Source: Haloechinothrix sp033042135
GTDB taxonomy: Bacteria > Actinomycetota > Actinomycetes > Mycobacteriales > Pseudonocardiaceae
Direction: 5' to 3'
DNA length: 64,000 nt
NCBI RefSeq assembly: GCF_033042135.1
Contig: NZ_WBXM01000001.1
Coordinates: 557,604-621,603, forward strand
Part shown: positions 16,089-26,000 of the stretch, one piece after another
Position numbering within the stretch: position 1 is the stretch's first letter
Layout of the letters: the number at the start of each line of letters is the position of its first letter
Notes under the pieces: model-generated
The model's database searches: none
Told to the model about the DNA's origin: nothing
What the model saw: only the letters and a program-made list of their open reading frames with translations
Translations under genes and position numbers: made by a program

Positions 16089-16799
16089 TCACGGCGTACC
16101 GAGATAGGCCTGGACGACCCGGGGGTCGTCCAGCAGCTGCGCCGCGGGTGCGGAATGGGCGATGGTGCCGCGGTCGAGGACATGGCCGGTATCAGCAGCC
16201 TGCAGCGCGCGGCGTGCGTTCTGCTCCACAAGCACCACGGTGACGCCATCCGCCCTGACGGCTTCGATCACCCGGAACACCTCGTCGACCATCTGTGGAG
16301 CCAATCCCATCGCGGGCTCGTCCATCAGCACCAGCCGGGGGCGAGCGACCAGCGCCCTGGCGATCGCGAGCATCTGCTGCTCCCCACCGGAAAGGGAGCC
16401 GCCAGGGAGATTCCTGCGATCGGCGAGGGCGGGAAAGCGCTCGTACATCTCGGTGACGGTGGCCGCGGGGGCCTTGCGCCGTTGCCTGCTGAGCCTCAGG
16501 TTCTCGGCGACGGTCAGGGTGGAAAGGATCTGCCGTCCCTCGGAGACGAGGACCATCCCCGCGGCGACGAGCTTGTGCGCAGGCTTGCGGGTCACATCGC
16601 GGCCCGCGAAGCGCACCGTCCCCGACCGGGCACGCACCAGCCCGGACACCGCGGACAGCACGGTGGTCTTGCCCGCGCCGTTCGCGCCGACCAGCGCGAC
16701 GAGGCTGCCTTCCGGCACGTCGAACGAGACGTCGCGCACCGCGCACACGCGCCCGTACGAGACGTGCAGCCCGCGTACCGAGAGCATCGCTTCAGGCAT
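16089..16799 (-). CDS. livF: Branched-chain amino-acid-type ABC transporter ATPase LivF
   Basis: A 236-residue ATP-binding subunit. Walker A is GANGAGKTT, the signature LSGGEQQM and Walker B LVLMDEP; the C-terminus AQLLDDPRVVQAYLGTP is typical of LivF. ATG 16799 overlaps the end of the upstream gene by 8 bases, which fits translational coupling; an earlier in-frame start would lie inside that gene. It is the last gene of a livJ-livH-livMG-livF operon on the minus strand. Confidence 0.92.
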   Translation of the reverse strand: MPEAMLSVRGLHVSYGRVCAVRDVSFDVPEGSLVALVGANGAGKTTVLSAVSGLVRARSGTVRFAGRDVTRKPAHKLVAAGMVLVSEGRQILSTLTVAENLRLSRQRRKAPAATVTEMYERFPALADRRNLPGGSLSGGEQQMLAIARALVARPRLVLMDEPAMGLAPQMVDEVFRVIEAVRADGVTVVLVEQNARRALQAADTGHVLDRGTIAHSAPAAQLLDDPRVVQAYLGTP

Positions 16800-18477
16800 C
16801 GCCCGTCCCCGCGGTGCCGAGATAGGCCTCCACCACACGCGGATCGGCAGCCACGGACGCCGGTTCGCCGCCTGCGATGACCTCGCCGAAGTTCAACACC
16901 AGCACCCGGGTGCAGACGTCGAGCACTATCGGAACGTTGTGCTCGATCAGCATGATGGTGACTCCCTCGTTCGCCAGCTCACGCACCAGGTCGGCCAGCC
17001 CTGCCGCCTCGACCGGGTTCATGCCAGCGGCGGGCTCGTCGAGGATGAGCAGGGTGGGCCGTGCCGCAAGGGCACGTGCGATCTCGAGCCGCCTCCGATC
17101 GCCATAGGACAGCTGCGAAGCCGACAGGTCCTGCCGATGGGCGAGGCCTACCCGTTCCAGCTGAGCCGCCGCTGTCGCGAGCGCTCGCCGCTCGTCGTGC
17201 CGGGCGGATGGTAGCCACAGCAGGCGGCGTAGGAAGGTGGGCTCGCTCACCACGTGGGTGCCGACGAGCGCGTTCTGCAGGACCGAGAGGCGGTCGAAAA
17301 GTTTGGCATGCTGGAAGGTGCGGCTCACCCCCGCCGCGGCGAAACGGTGCATCCCCCCCGAACCACCAAGCTTCTCACCCAGCACCCATCCGCGTCCTGA
17401 GGTCGGCGAGACGAGCCCGCTGAGCATATTGACCAGGGTGGTCTTGCCTGACCCGTTGGGTCCGATAATGCCGAGTATCTCGCCAGCATGCAGTTCGAGA
17501 TGGACGTCGCGGGCGGCGTGGACGCCTCCGTACTCCTTCCCCAGTCCGTCCACAGCGAGGAGCTGAGAGCCTCGCGCCGGCAACCCGTGTCCGGTCGCGG
17601 TCACTGGCAGGGTCACCGGGATGGGGGCACGCCGTCGTGGCCGCGGCAGGCGGGTAAGCAGGCTGGACAGGCCGCCAGGTAGGAACAGGATCACCGCGAG
17701 CAGCAGGGCGCCGGTGAGCAACGGGTGTATCCAGCCCGCCTCGAGACCGGCTGCTCGCTGCGCCTCGGGAACGAGCACGACAAAGCCGCTGCCCAGCAGG
17801 GGCCCGAAGTACAGCAGGAATCCACCGAGGACGGCGGTGACGAGCCCGTCGAGCATCATGGTGAAACCGAAGTCGCTGGGTCCGATGCGGCGGACGAAAT
17901 AGGCGTAGAGCACGCCGTACAGGCCCGCGATGGCGCCGGAGGCGATGAAGGACGCCATCCGGGTACGGACGACGTCGACCCCGAGAGCCCCGGCCGCCAC
18001 CTCGTCCTCGCGTACCGCGGCGAAGGCCCGCCCGGCGCGGCTGGGGCCGAGGCGCCAGAACACGTACACCAGCGCCACGAGCATCGCCCACGCCAGTCCC
18101 GGAGTCACCCACTTGTCGAGGCGGAGTCCCTGAGCGCCGTTGGTCCACTCGGCGTTGAGCATGAGGATGCGCACCACCTCGGCGAAGGCGATGGTGGCGA
18201 TGGCCAGGAAAACCCCCCGCAGGCGGAGCACGGGTAGCCCGAGCAACAGCGCCGCCGAGGCCCCGACGAGCATGCCGACGGGAATACCGACCCACACCGG
18301 TGACACGGTGCCGAACAACGGGGTATCGAGAACGGCCAGTGTGGACAGGTAGGCCCCGAGGGAGGCGAACCCGGCCTGGCCGAGGCTGAGCTGCCCGGCC
18401 ATCAGCACAACGTGGAAGGAGTACGCCAGGATGCCCACGAGGGCGATCGTGGTGATCAGCGACTCGTAACCGGCCAC
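16792..18477 (-). CDS. livM: Fused ABC permease-ATPase LivM-LivG
   Basis: A 561-residue fusion. Residues about 1-285 are the LivM permease with eight or more membrane helices (VFLAIATIAFAEVVRILML). Residues about 305-561 are the LivG ATPase: Walker A GPNGSGKTT, signature LSYGDRRR, Walker B LLILDEP, ending VVEAYLGTAG. The GTG start at 18477 lies next to the livH stop. Fusion fixes the stoichiometry of one permease with one ATPase; the other half of the transporter is LivH with LivF. Such fusions are known in actinobacteria. Confidence 0.93.
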   Translation of the reverse strand: MAGYESLITTIALVGILAYSFHVVLMAGQLSLGQAGFASLGAYLSTLAVLDTPLFGTVSPVWVGIPVGMLVGASAALLLGLPVLRLRGVFLAIATIAFAEVVRILMLNAEWTNGAQGLRLDKWVTPGLAWAMLVALVYVFWRLGPSRAGRAFAAVREDEVAAGALGVDVVRTRMASFIASGAIAGLYGVLYAYFVRRIGPSDFGFTMMLDGLVTAVLGGFLLYFGPLLGSGFVVLVPEAQRAAGLEAGWIHPLLTGALLLAVILFLPGGLSSLLTRLPRPRRRAPIPVTLPVTATGHGLPARGSQLLAVDGLGKEYGGVHAARDVHLELHAGEILGIIGPNGSGKTTLVNMLSGLVSPTSGRGWVLGEKLGGSGGMHRFAAAGVSRTFQHAKLFDRLSVLQNALVGTHVVSEPTFLRRLLWLPSARHDERRALATAAAQLERVGLAHRQDLSASQLSYGDRRRLEIARALAARPTLLILDEPAAGMNPVEAAGLADLVRELANEGVTIMLIEHNVPIVLDVCTRVLVLNFGEVIAGGEPASVAADPRVVEAYLGTAGTGDA

Positions 18478-18478
18478 G

Positions 18479-19357
18479 TCAGGCCTCCCGAACCCGGATG
18501 GTGCCGAAGAGCCCCTGCGGGCGCAGCAGCAGGACGGCGAACAGCAGCACGAATGCTGCGACGTCCTTGTAGGACGAGCCGATGTAGTGCACCGTGAGGC
18601 TCTCCGCGAGGCCGAGCATCACCCCCGCGAGCATGGCGCCGGCCAGCGAGCCCATGCCGCCGAGGATGATGACCGCGAAGCCCGTGAGCTCGATCGACAG
18701 CCCCATGCTCAGGTGCGCCTGGCCGACGTTGAGTACCATTAGGACCCCGGCGGTCGCGCCCAGCGCCGAGGAGAGCGCGTAGGTGCTCGCGGTGACGCGT
18801 TCGACGTGCACGCCGAGGATGCGGGCGGCGTTCGGGTTCTCCGCCACCGCACGCATGGCCCGTCCAGCCTGGCTCGCCGCGACGAGCCAGGCCAGCGCCG
18901 CCATCGCGGACAGCGCCACGGTAAGGGTGATGACCTGGGCGAGACTGATCGAGATACCGGCGATGTCGTAGATCCGGTTCGGGAAGGCGTCGACGGGGAA
19001 GCTGTGCTGCTGCGTTCCGTACCGCGCCTGGAGCGCTGCGACGAGCATCCCACCGAACGCCACCGAGGAGATCAGGCCCGCGAAGTGCTCGTCGGCACGG
19101 CCGGCCAGCGGGCGGAAGGCCACCCGCTCCAGCACCACCCCGAGCGCGACTCCGGCCAGCGCGACGAGCGGGAACGCGGTCCAGATCGGCACGCCGAACC
19201 GGGCGACGAGGTCGATACCCAGGTACGCACCTGCCGTGAAGATCGACGCGTGAGCGAGGTTGAGGTGGCGCAGGATGCCGAACACCAGTGTGAATCCGAT
19301 CGCGAACAGTGCGTAGATCGCGCCGGAGAACAGCCCGTTTGCCAGTTGTTGCGACAT
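18479..19357 (-). CDS. livH: Branched-chain amino-acid-type ABC permease LivH
   Basis: A 292-residue inner-membrane permease with about eight helices. ALFAIGFTLVFGILRHLNLAH at the N-terminus and the EAA-like region near AVIILGGMGSLAGAMLAG are typical of LivH. ATG 19357 lies 13 bases after the livJ stop. It pairs with the LivM half of the fused protein downstream. Confidence 0.93.
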   Translation of the reverse strand: MSQQLANGLFSGAIYALFAIGFTLVFGILRHLNLAHASIFTAGAYLGIDLVARFGVPIWTAFPLVALAGVALGVVLERVAFRPLAGRADEHFAGLISSVAFGGMLVAALQARYGTQQHSFPVDAFPNRIYDIAGISISLAQVITLTVALSAMAALAWLVAASQAGRAMRAVAENPNAARILGVHVERVTASTYALSSALGATAGVLMVLNVGQAHLSMGLSIELTGFAVIILGGMGSLAGAMLAGVMLGLAESLTVHYIGSSYKDVAAFVLLFAVLLLRPQGLFGTIRVREA

Positions 19358-19370
19358 GGGGTGGCGACCG

Positions 19371-20567
19371 TCAGCCCTCGAGGAGGGTGAACTCCCCGTC
19401 CTCGACGATCTGGACGACCGGCTGTTGGTCGACTTCGCCCGCTTCGTCGAGTGACACGGTGCCCAGCACGGTCTCGAGCCCGTCGAGCTGTGCGAGGTTG
19501 TTCTTGATCGCCTCGCGGTTGCCGTCGCAATCGGCGCGGACGGCCGCGTCGATCATCTTGGCCGCGGTGTAGGCCTGGGCGGCGAACTGGTCGGGTGCCC
19601 TGCCGTAGGCATCGATGTAGGCGTCGATGAACTCGGCGTTGCCCTCGCTGTCGAGCGCGGAGCTCCAGGCGCCACCAACGATGAGGCCCTCGGCGGCACT
19701 GTCCAGGTTGGCGATCATCACCGGAGAGTTGAAGGCGTTGCCCCCTACGATGGGTGCGTCGATACCGAGCTCGCGGGCCTGCCGCACCAGCGGGATAGTG
19801 GCGTTGGGCAGGGCAGAGAGCACCAGCGCATCGGGATCGCCGTCGGCGATCTTGGTGAGCTGGGAGCGGAACTCGGTGTCGCTGGTCTCGAAATTCTCGT
19901 CGGCGACGACCCGGAGTCCCTCGTCGCTCAATACTTCGATCATGGTCGCGTACGCCGAGGAGGTGAACTCGTCCTCGCTGTCGTGTAGTACGGCTACGGT
20001 CTCCAGGCCGAGAGCTTCCCTGGCCGCCGGGATGCTCTCGGCCAGCGCGTACTCCTCCGGCAGCGAGTTGCGGAAGACGTAGTCGCCGATCTCGGGTATG
20101 CCGTCCGCCGTCGTGGAGATACCGAGCACCGGGGTCCTGGCGTCCTGCGCATCCTCAAAGGTGGAAAACGCCAGATCGGACAGTGTGGGACCGATGATGA
20201 TACTGGCATCCTCGCGGTGGATGAGCTTCTCGAAGGCGGCGATGCCCTCCCCGAGGTCGGTCTTGTCATCCTCCATGATCAGCGAGTACCGCACACCTTC
20301 TCGCGCGTTGAGTTCCTTGAACCCCAGCTCCAGTCCTTCCCGTTGGTACTGACCCGCGAACGCTGCCCCTTCTGTGAGGCTGAGCACGGCGCCGACCGGT
20401 ACCGGGTCCTGGATGCCGCAGCCGGGGCCCGAGCCCGTTCCGTTGAGCCCGGGCCGGCTGGTCACCGAATCACCCGGTTCGATCCGTACGCAGCCGGCCG
20501 CCAGGACCGACACCGCGGCCACGGTCGTCACGCACAGCGTTGGTATGCGTTTCCCCCACTTTCGCAT
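19371..20567 (-). CDS. livJ: Branched-chain amino-acid-type ABC substrate-binding lipoprotein LivJ
   Basis: A 398-residue type I periplasmic-binding-fold lipoprotein. The signal peptide has the lipobox LAAGC. Recognisable segments are VGAVLSLTEGAAFAGQYQREG, IIGPTLSDLAF and AQAYTAAKMIDAAVRAD. It captures the substrate outside the membrane for LivH/LivMG/LivF. The true ligand (amino acid, amide or urea-like) cannot be deduced. It is the first gene of the operon; about 145 bases separate it from the AfsR-like gene upstream on the same strand. Confidence 0.9.
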   Translation of the reverse strand: MRKWGKRIPTLCVTTVAAVSVLAAGCVRIEPGDSVTSRPGLNGTGSGPGCGIQDPVPVGAVLSLTEGAAFAGQYQREGLELGFKELNAREGVRYSLIMEDDKTDLGEGIAAFEKLIHREDASIIIGPTLSDLAFSTFEDAQDARTPVLGISTTADGIPEIGDYVFRNSLPEEYALAESIPAAREALGLETVAVLHDSEDEFTSSAYATMIEVLSDEGLRVVADENFETSDTEFRSQLTKIADGDPDALVLSALPNATIPLVRQARELGIDAPIVGGNAFNSPVMIANLDSAAEGLIVGGAWSSALDSEGNAEFIDAYIDAYGRAPDQFAAQAYTAAKMIDAAVRADCDGNREAIKNNLAQLDGLETVLGTVSLDEAGEVDQQPVVQIVEDGEFTLLEG

Positions 20568-20712
20568 CGGATGGATCCCCTCGTGTTGCTGGCAACGTCA
20601 GGACGAACTGGGACGGACGGTAGGCAGGCGCGTTTTCCGCGCGCTTTCTTCTCGCTTTCCCCACCCCGCCTCGCCGCGAGTGGTTCAGCAGGCTTCGTGC
20701 CGGGCAGGGCCG

Positions 20713-22818
20713 CTACCGGGGGTGGGATACTTCAGGTTCCCCGCTCAGTAGGTGCTCGCCGGAGTCACCCGTGAAATGGCGGTACAGCGCCGTGGCTACG
20801 CCTCGCGCGTCGGGCCAGTGGCCGTGGACGATGATGTGGTGTGCCACGCAGAGCACGTTCTGCCGCTCCCTGTCCAACCAGCGCCGTGCGGCATCCCGGT
20901 CGGCGGACACCGGCACCTGTGGGGTGGCGGTGATCTCCGGGGGCTCGGCGATCTCCCCCGGCGCGAGCACGGCCAGCGCCCGCGTGGCATTGGCGAGCAA
21001 GTACTCGCACAACCGCAGCCGTGCGGCGTCGAGTTCCTCGGGGTCGGCGGTGAGCTCCGTGCTGTAGGCGCGGAGCAGCTCGTGGAGCTGGAAGCGGCCG
21101 CTGGCGGTCTCCTCGCACAGGTTTGTACGGACCAGGCTGTCGAGCAGCCTCCTGCTCTCCCGAGTGTCGTCGTCGCCCAGCAACGCGGCGGCGGAGTAGC
21201 CGTCGAAGTCGTGCCGGGGATAGCGGCACTGCATGCAGGTCAGGCCGAGCAGCCGGAACAGCCGTGCCGCACCGGGATCCAGGTGGTGATACGACCAGGA
21301 CAGCACCGCGCGGACCGAGGTGGCTGGGTCTCCGGTGTCCAGCAGGTCCAGCCGGGTCTGCTCGTCGGCGAGTTCGGCCATGAGGTCGGCGGTGTCGCGG
21401 TGAGGGTGGAGTCTGACCCGCTCGGTTGCGATGCGCAGCGCCAGTGGCAGCCGCGCACATCGGTCGATCAGCTCGGTGCTCGCCTCGGGCCGGATCCGGT
21501 CGTACTCGCCGAGTAGCTCCTTGAGCAGCGAGTGCGCCTCGTCATCACGCAGGCGATCCAGCGCGATGCGCAGCCCGCCGTCCCTGGCGGCAAGGCCTGC
21601 GAGTACGTTCCTGCTCGTCACCACGACCAGACAGGAGGTGCCCGGCAGCAGCGGACGTACCTGCTCGACGGAGTGCGCGTTGTCCAGCACGAGAAGCATC
21701 CGCTTGCCGCTGGCCACCGTGCGGAACAGGTCGGTGCGTTCGGCGAGGCCGTCCGGCAGCTCGGATTCGGCCACCCCGAGCGCGCGCAGCATCCTGACCA
21801 GGGCCTCCTCGGCACGCAGCGGTGGCTCGGGACCGTAGCCGTGGAGGTCGACGTACAGCTGCCCATCGGGAAACCGTGTCCGGTTGTGGTGTGCCCAGTG
21901 GACCACCAGCGCGGTCTTGCCTACGCCAGCGGTGCCGGTGACGGTGACCAAGCCCGGGGACAGCTCACCGGCGGCGGCTGTGTGGTCGAGCGCGGTGAGC
22001 TCGGCGGCGCGTCCCACGAAGCTGGTCACGTCGCGGGGTAGCTGAGCGGGTCGCGCCGATACCCGCGCAACGTCCCGGCCGAGGTCGACCGGTTCACCGG
22101 CCAGGATCTGGAGTTGGAGGTCCTGCAGTTCCGGTCCGGGGTCGAGGCCGAGCTCGGTGGTCAGCCGCCGCCGCGCATCCTGGTAGGCGGTCAGCGCGTC
22201 CGCCTGCCGTCCGGCCCGGTAAAGGGCGATCATCAGCGACGCGCGCAGCCGCTCACGCAAGGGGTACTCGGCAACCGCGTCCAGCAGCTCGGGTAACACC
22301 GCGGCGTGCCTGCCGCCGCGCAGCTCGGCCTCGTACAGCAGTTCTGTCGCGGTGGCTTTGCGTTCGATCAACCGTTGCGCCGCGGGCTCCAACTCGGGGA
22401 GGTCCACGTCCTGGTACGGCCTGCCACGCCAGAGCCGTAACGCGCACCGCAGCCGATCCGCGGTACGTCCCGGATCGTGGTTGCCCTCGCGTATCGATTC
22501 GTCGAGCAGGCTTTCGAAGCGTTCGGCGTCGAGCTCCCCGGGCTGTACCGCGAGCTGGTAGCCGTCCCGTGCGTGGCGCAGCCGGTCAGGGGAGTCCAGC
22601 GCCTTGCGGATCCAGTGGATGTGTAGCTGGAGGGGCCTCCTGCGGGTGGGTTCGCGCTGCCCGTTCCAGAGCGCGTCGAGCAGGACCTCGACCGGGACGT
22701 GGTCGTTGGCTCGTGCCAGGAGCAACGCGAGGAGCCCGGTTCGGAGACGTCCGGACAGCGGGACTGCCTGTCCGTCCTCCGTCGCCATACCCACCGGGCC
22801 GAGAACTGTGAACTGCAC
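20713..22818 (-). CDS. AfsR/SARP-type transcriptional regulator, lacking the TPR half
   Basis: A 701-residue regulator. Residues about 1-95 form the OmpR-like DNA-binding domain, 100-245 the BTAD domain (AYQDARRRLTTELGLDPGPEL), and 260-540 an NB-ARC/STAND ATPase (Walker A GVGKTALVV, then MLLVLDNAHS). Residues 540-690 form a helical region. AfsR-class proteins usually carry a further 250-300 residues of TPR repeats; here the protein stops soon after the winged-helix part. It starts at GTG 22818 and is divergent from dnaE. Such regulators control secondary metabolism or transport genes; the livJHMF operon immediately downstream is a possible target, which is inference. Confidence 0.85.
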   Translation of the reverse strand: MQFTVLGPVGMATEDGQAVPLSGRLRTGLLALLLARANDHVPVEVLLDALWNGQREPTRRRPLQLHIHWIRKALDSPDRLRHARDGYQLAVQPGELDAERFESLLDESIREGNHDPGRTADRLRCALRLWRGRPYQDVDLPELEPAAQRLIERKATATELLYEAELRGGRHAAVLPELLDAVAEYPLRERLRASLMIALYRAGRQADALTAYQDARRRLTTELGLDPGPELQDLQLQILAGEPVDLGRDVARVSARPAQLPRDVTSFVGRAAELTALDHTAAAGELSPGLVTVTGTAGVGKTALVVHWAHHNRTRFPDGQLYVDLHGYGPEPPLRAEEALVRMLRALGVAESELPDGLAERTDLFRTVASGKRMLLVLDNAHSVEQVRPLLPGTSCLVVVTSRNVLAGLAARDGGLRIALDRLRDDEAHSLLKELLGEYDRIRPEASTELIDRCARLPLALRIATERVRLHPHRDTADLMAELADEQTRLDLLDTGDPATSVRAVLSWSYHHLDPGAARLFRLLGLTCMQCRYPRHDFDGYSAAALLGDDDTRESRRLLDSLVRTNLCEETASGRFQLHELLRAYSTELTADPEELDAARLRLCEYLLANATRALAVLAPGEIAEPPEITATPQVPVSADRDAARRWLDRERQNVLCVAHHIIVHGHWPDARGVATALYRHFTGDSGEHLLSGEPEVSHPR

Positions 22819-23087
22819 GCACTACCACCCCCCAGTACCGCCCGACCCACTGTGACGGAGCTTGACAGTGTATCCGCCGTGTCGGCCACTCCGACATGCT
22901 GTGTTGTCTGGTTGACCACATCGTGTTGGGCTTCGTGACACAGCGCAGGGGGCTACAGCCGGGTGTGCCGAAGCGGGACGGGCGGGTCATCGACGCGCCG
23001 CCCCGCCACGACGGTGCGGGCCAGGGTGGGGACTAGAGTGGATCCGTCGCCCACATGTCGCAGCGAACCATGGGGAGGTCGCCGGAG

Positions 23088-26000
23088 GTGTCGCAGGACT
23101 CGTTCGTTCACCTGCACGTGCACACCGAGTACTCGATGCTCGACGGCGCCGCGAAGATCGTCCCGCTGTTCACCGAGGCGGCCCGGCTGGGTATGCCCGC
23201 CGTCGGCATGACCGACCACGGCAACATGTACGGGGCCGACGAGTTCTACCAGCAGGCAGTCCAGGCAGGCATCAAGCCGATCATCGGGATCGAGGCCTAC
23301 GTCGCGCCCCAGAGCCGCCACTACAAGAAACCCGTCTTCTGGGGGCAGAGCAGCCAGCGGGGCGTGGATGAGTACGGCGAGGGCGGCGATGTCTCCGGCG
23401 CCGGTGCCTACACCCACATGACGATGATCGCCGAGAACGCCACCGGCCTACGCAACCTGTTCAAGCTCTCCTCGCTGGCGAGTATCGAGGGGCACTACCG
23501 CAAGCCGCGGATGGATCGCGAGCTCATCGCCGAGCACGCCGAGGGCATCATCGCCACTACCGGCTGCCCCTCCGGCGAGGTGCAGACCCGGCTGCGGCTG
23601 GGGCAGTTCGACGAGGCGATGCGGGCGGCCGCGGAGTACCGGGACATCTTCGGCAAGGAGAACTTCTACCTGGAACTGATGGACCACGGCCTGCCGATCG
23701 AGCGCAAGGTGCGCGAGGACCTGTTGCGGATCGGCCGCGAGTTGGAGCTGACACCGCTGGCGACCAACGACTCGCACTACGTCACCGCCGATCAGGCCGA
23801 GTCGCACAGCGCGCTGCTGTGCGTGCAGTCCGGCAAGACACTGAACGACCCGAACCGGTTCAAGTTCGACGGTGACGGGTACTACCTCAAGTCCTCCGAC
23901 GAGATGCGGCAGTACTGGGACAGCGAGGTCCCTGGGGCGTGTGATGCCACGCTGGAGATCGCCGAGCGGGTTGGCTCCTATGCCGACGTCTACGCCCACC
24001 GCGACCGGATGCCCCGCTTCGAGGTCCCCGACGGGCACACCGAGGCGAGCTGGCTGCACCACGAGGTGATGGACGGCCTCGAGTGGCGCTTCCCCGAGGG
24101 CATCCCCGAGGGCTACACCGAGCGGGCCGAGATGGAGCTCGGGGTGATCGCCTCCAAAGGCTACCCGGCGTACTTCCTGGTCGTCGCCGACCTGGTGCGC
24201 TACGCCAAGAGCCAGGGCATCATGGTCGGCCCCGGCCGTGGTTCGGCCGCAGGCGCGCTGGTGGCGTACGCGCTGGGCATCACCAACATCGATCCGATCC
24301 CCCAGACACTGCTGTTCGAGCGGTTCCTGAACCCGGAACGCGAGTCGATGCCCGATATCGACATCGACTTCGACGACCGCAGGCGCGGCGAGATGGTGCG
24401 CTACGCGACCGAGAAGTACGGTGCCGACAAGGTCGCACAGGTCATCACCTTCGGCACTATCAAGACCAAGGCCGCCATCAAAGACGCCGCCCGGGTCCAC
24501 TTCGGTCAGCCGGGCTACGCGCTGGCCGACAAGATCTCCAAGGCGCTGCCACCGCCGATCATGGCCAAGGACATCCCGCTGGAAGGGATCGTCGATCCGG
24601 AGCACGAGCGCTACGGCGAGGCGGCCGAGGTGCGCTCGCTGATCGAGACCGATCAGGACGTCGCCACGATCTTCAACACGGCCAAGGGGCTGGAAGGGCT
24701 GATCCGCAACGCGGGCGTGCACGCCTGCGCGGTGATCATGTCATCCGAACCGCTCATGGACTGCATCCCGCTGTGGCAGCGGGACGACGGCGCGATCATC
24801 ACCGGCTGGGACTACCCGTCCTGTGAGGCGATCGGGCTGTTGAAGATGGACTTCCTCGGGCTGCGCAACCTCACCGTCATCGAGGACGCGATCGCCAATA
24901 TCCGAGCCAACCGTGGCGAGGAGGTCGACCTCGACCGGCTCGGTCTCGACAACCCTGAGGCCTACAAGCTACTCAGCCGCGGCGACACCCTTGGTGTCTT
25001 CCAACTCGACGGTGGGGCCATGCGGGACCTGCTGCGACGGATGCAGCCAACCGGCTTCGACGACATCGTCGCGGTGCTTGCGCTGTACCGGCCGGGGCCG
25101 ATGGGCGTCAACGCGCACAACGACTACGCCGACCGTAAGAACGGACGCCAGCGGAGCACGCCGATCCACCCGGAGCTCGCCGAGCCGCTGTCCGACATCC
25201 TCGGCGACACCTACGGCCTGATCGTCTACCAAGAGCAGATCATGCAGATCGCGCAGAAGGTGGCCGGTTACTCGATGGGCCAAGCAGATGTGCTCCGCCG
25301 CGCGATGGGCAAGAAGAAGCAGGAGGTGCTCGAGAAGGAGTTCGAGCGCTTCGCCGAGGGCATGCGCAACAGCGAGTTGCGCGAGGGTGGCTTCAGCTCC
25401 GAGGCCATCAAGGCGCTGTGGGACACGATCCTGCCGTTCGCAGGCTACGCCTTCAACAAGTCGCACGCCGCCGGATACGGCTTGATCGCGTACTGGACGG
25501 CCTACCTCAAGGCGAACTATCCCGCCGAGTACATGGCGGCGCTGCTGACCTCGGTGGGCGACAACAAGGACAAGTCGGCGGTGTACCTCTCCGAGTGCCG
25601 CAGGCTCGGGATCAGGGTGCTGCCGCCGGACGTCAACGAATCGGCGCAGCGGTTCGCCGCGGTCGGCGACGACATCCGGTTCGGTCTCGGCGCGGTGCGC
25701 AACGTCGGCGGCAACGTGGTCGAGTCGATCATCGCCACGCGCGAGGGGAGGGGGAAGTTCTCCAGTTTCGCCGACTTCCTCGACAAGAGCGACCTGGTGG
25801 TGTGCAACAAGCGCGTCGTCGAATCGTTGATCAAGGCGGGCGCCTTCGACTCGCTCGGCAACACCCGGCTGTCGATGGTGCAGTGCCACGAGGAAGCCGT
25901 CGAGGCGGTGGTGCCGCTGAAGCGCCAAGAGGCGATGGGCCAGTTCGACCTCTTCGGCGCCGGGTCGAGCGAGGACACCTCGCAGTCCTCGTCACCGCTG

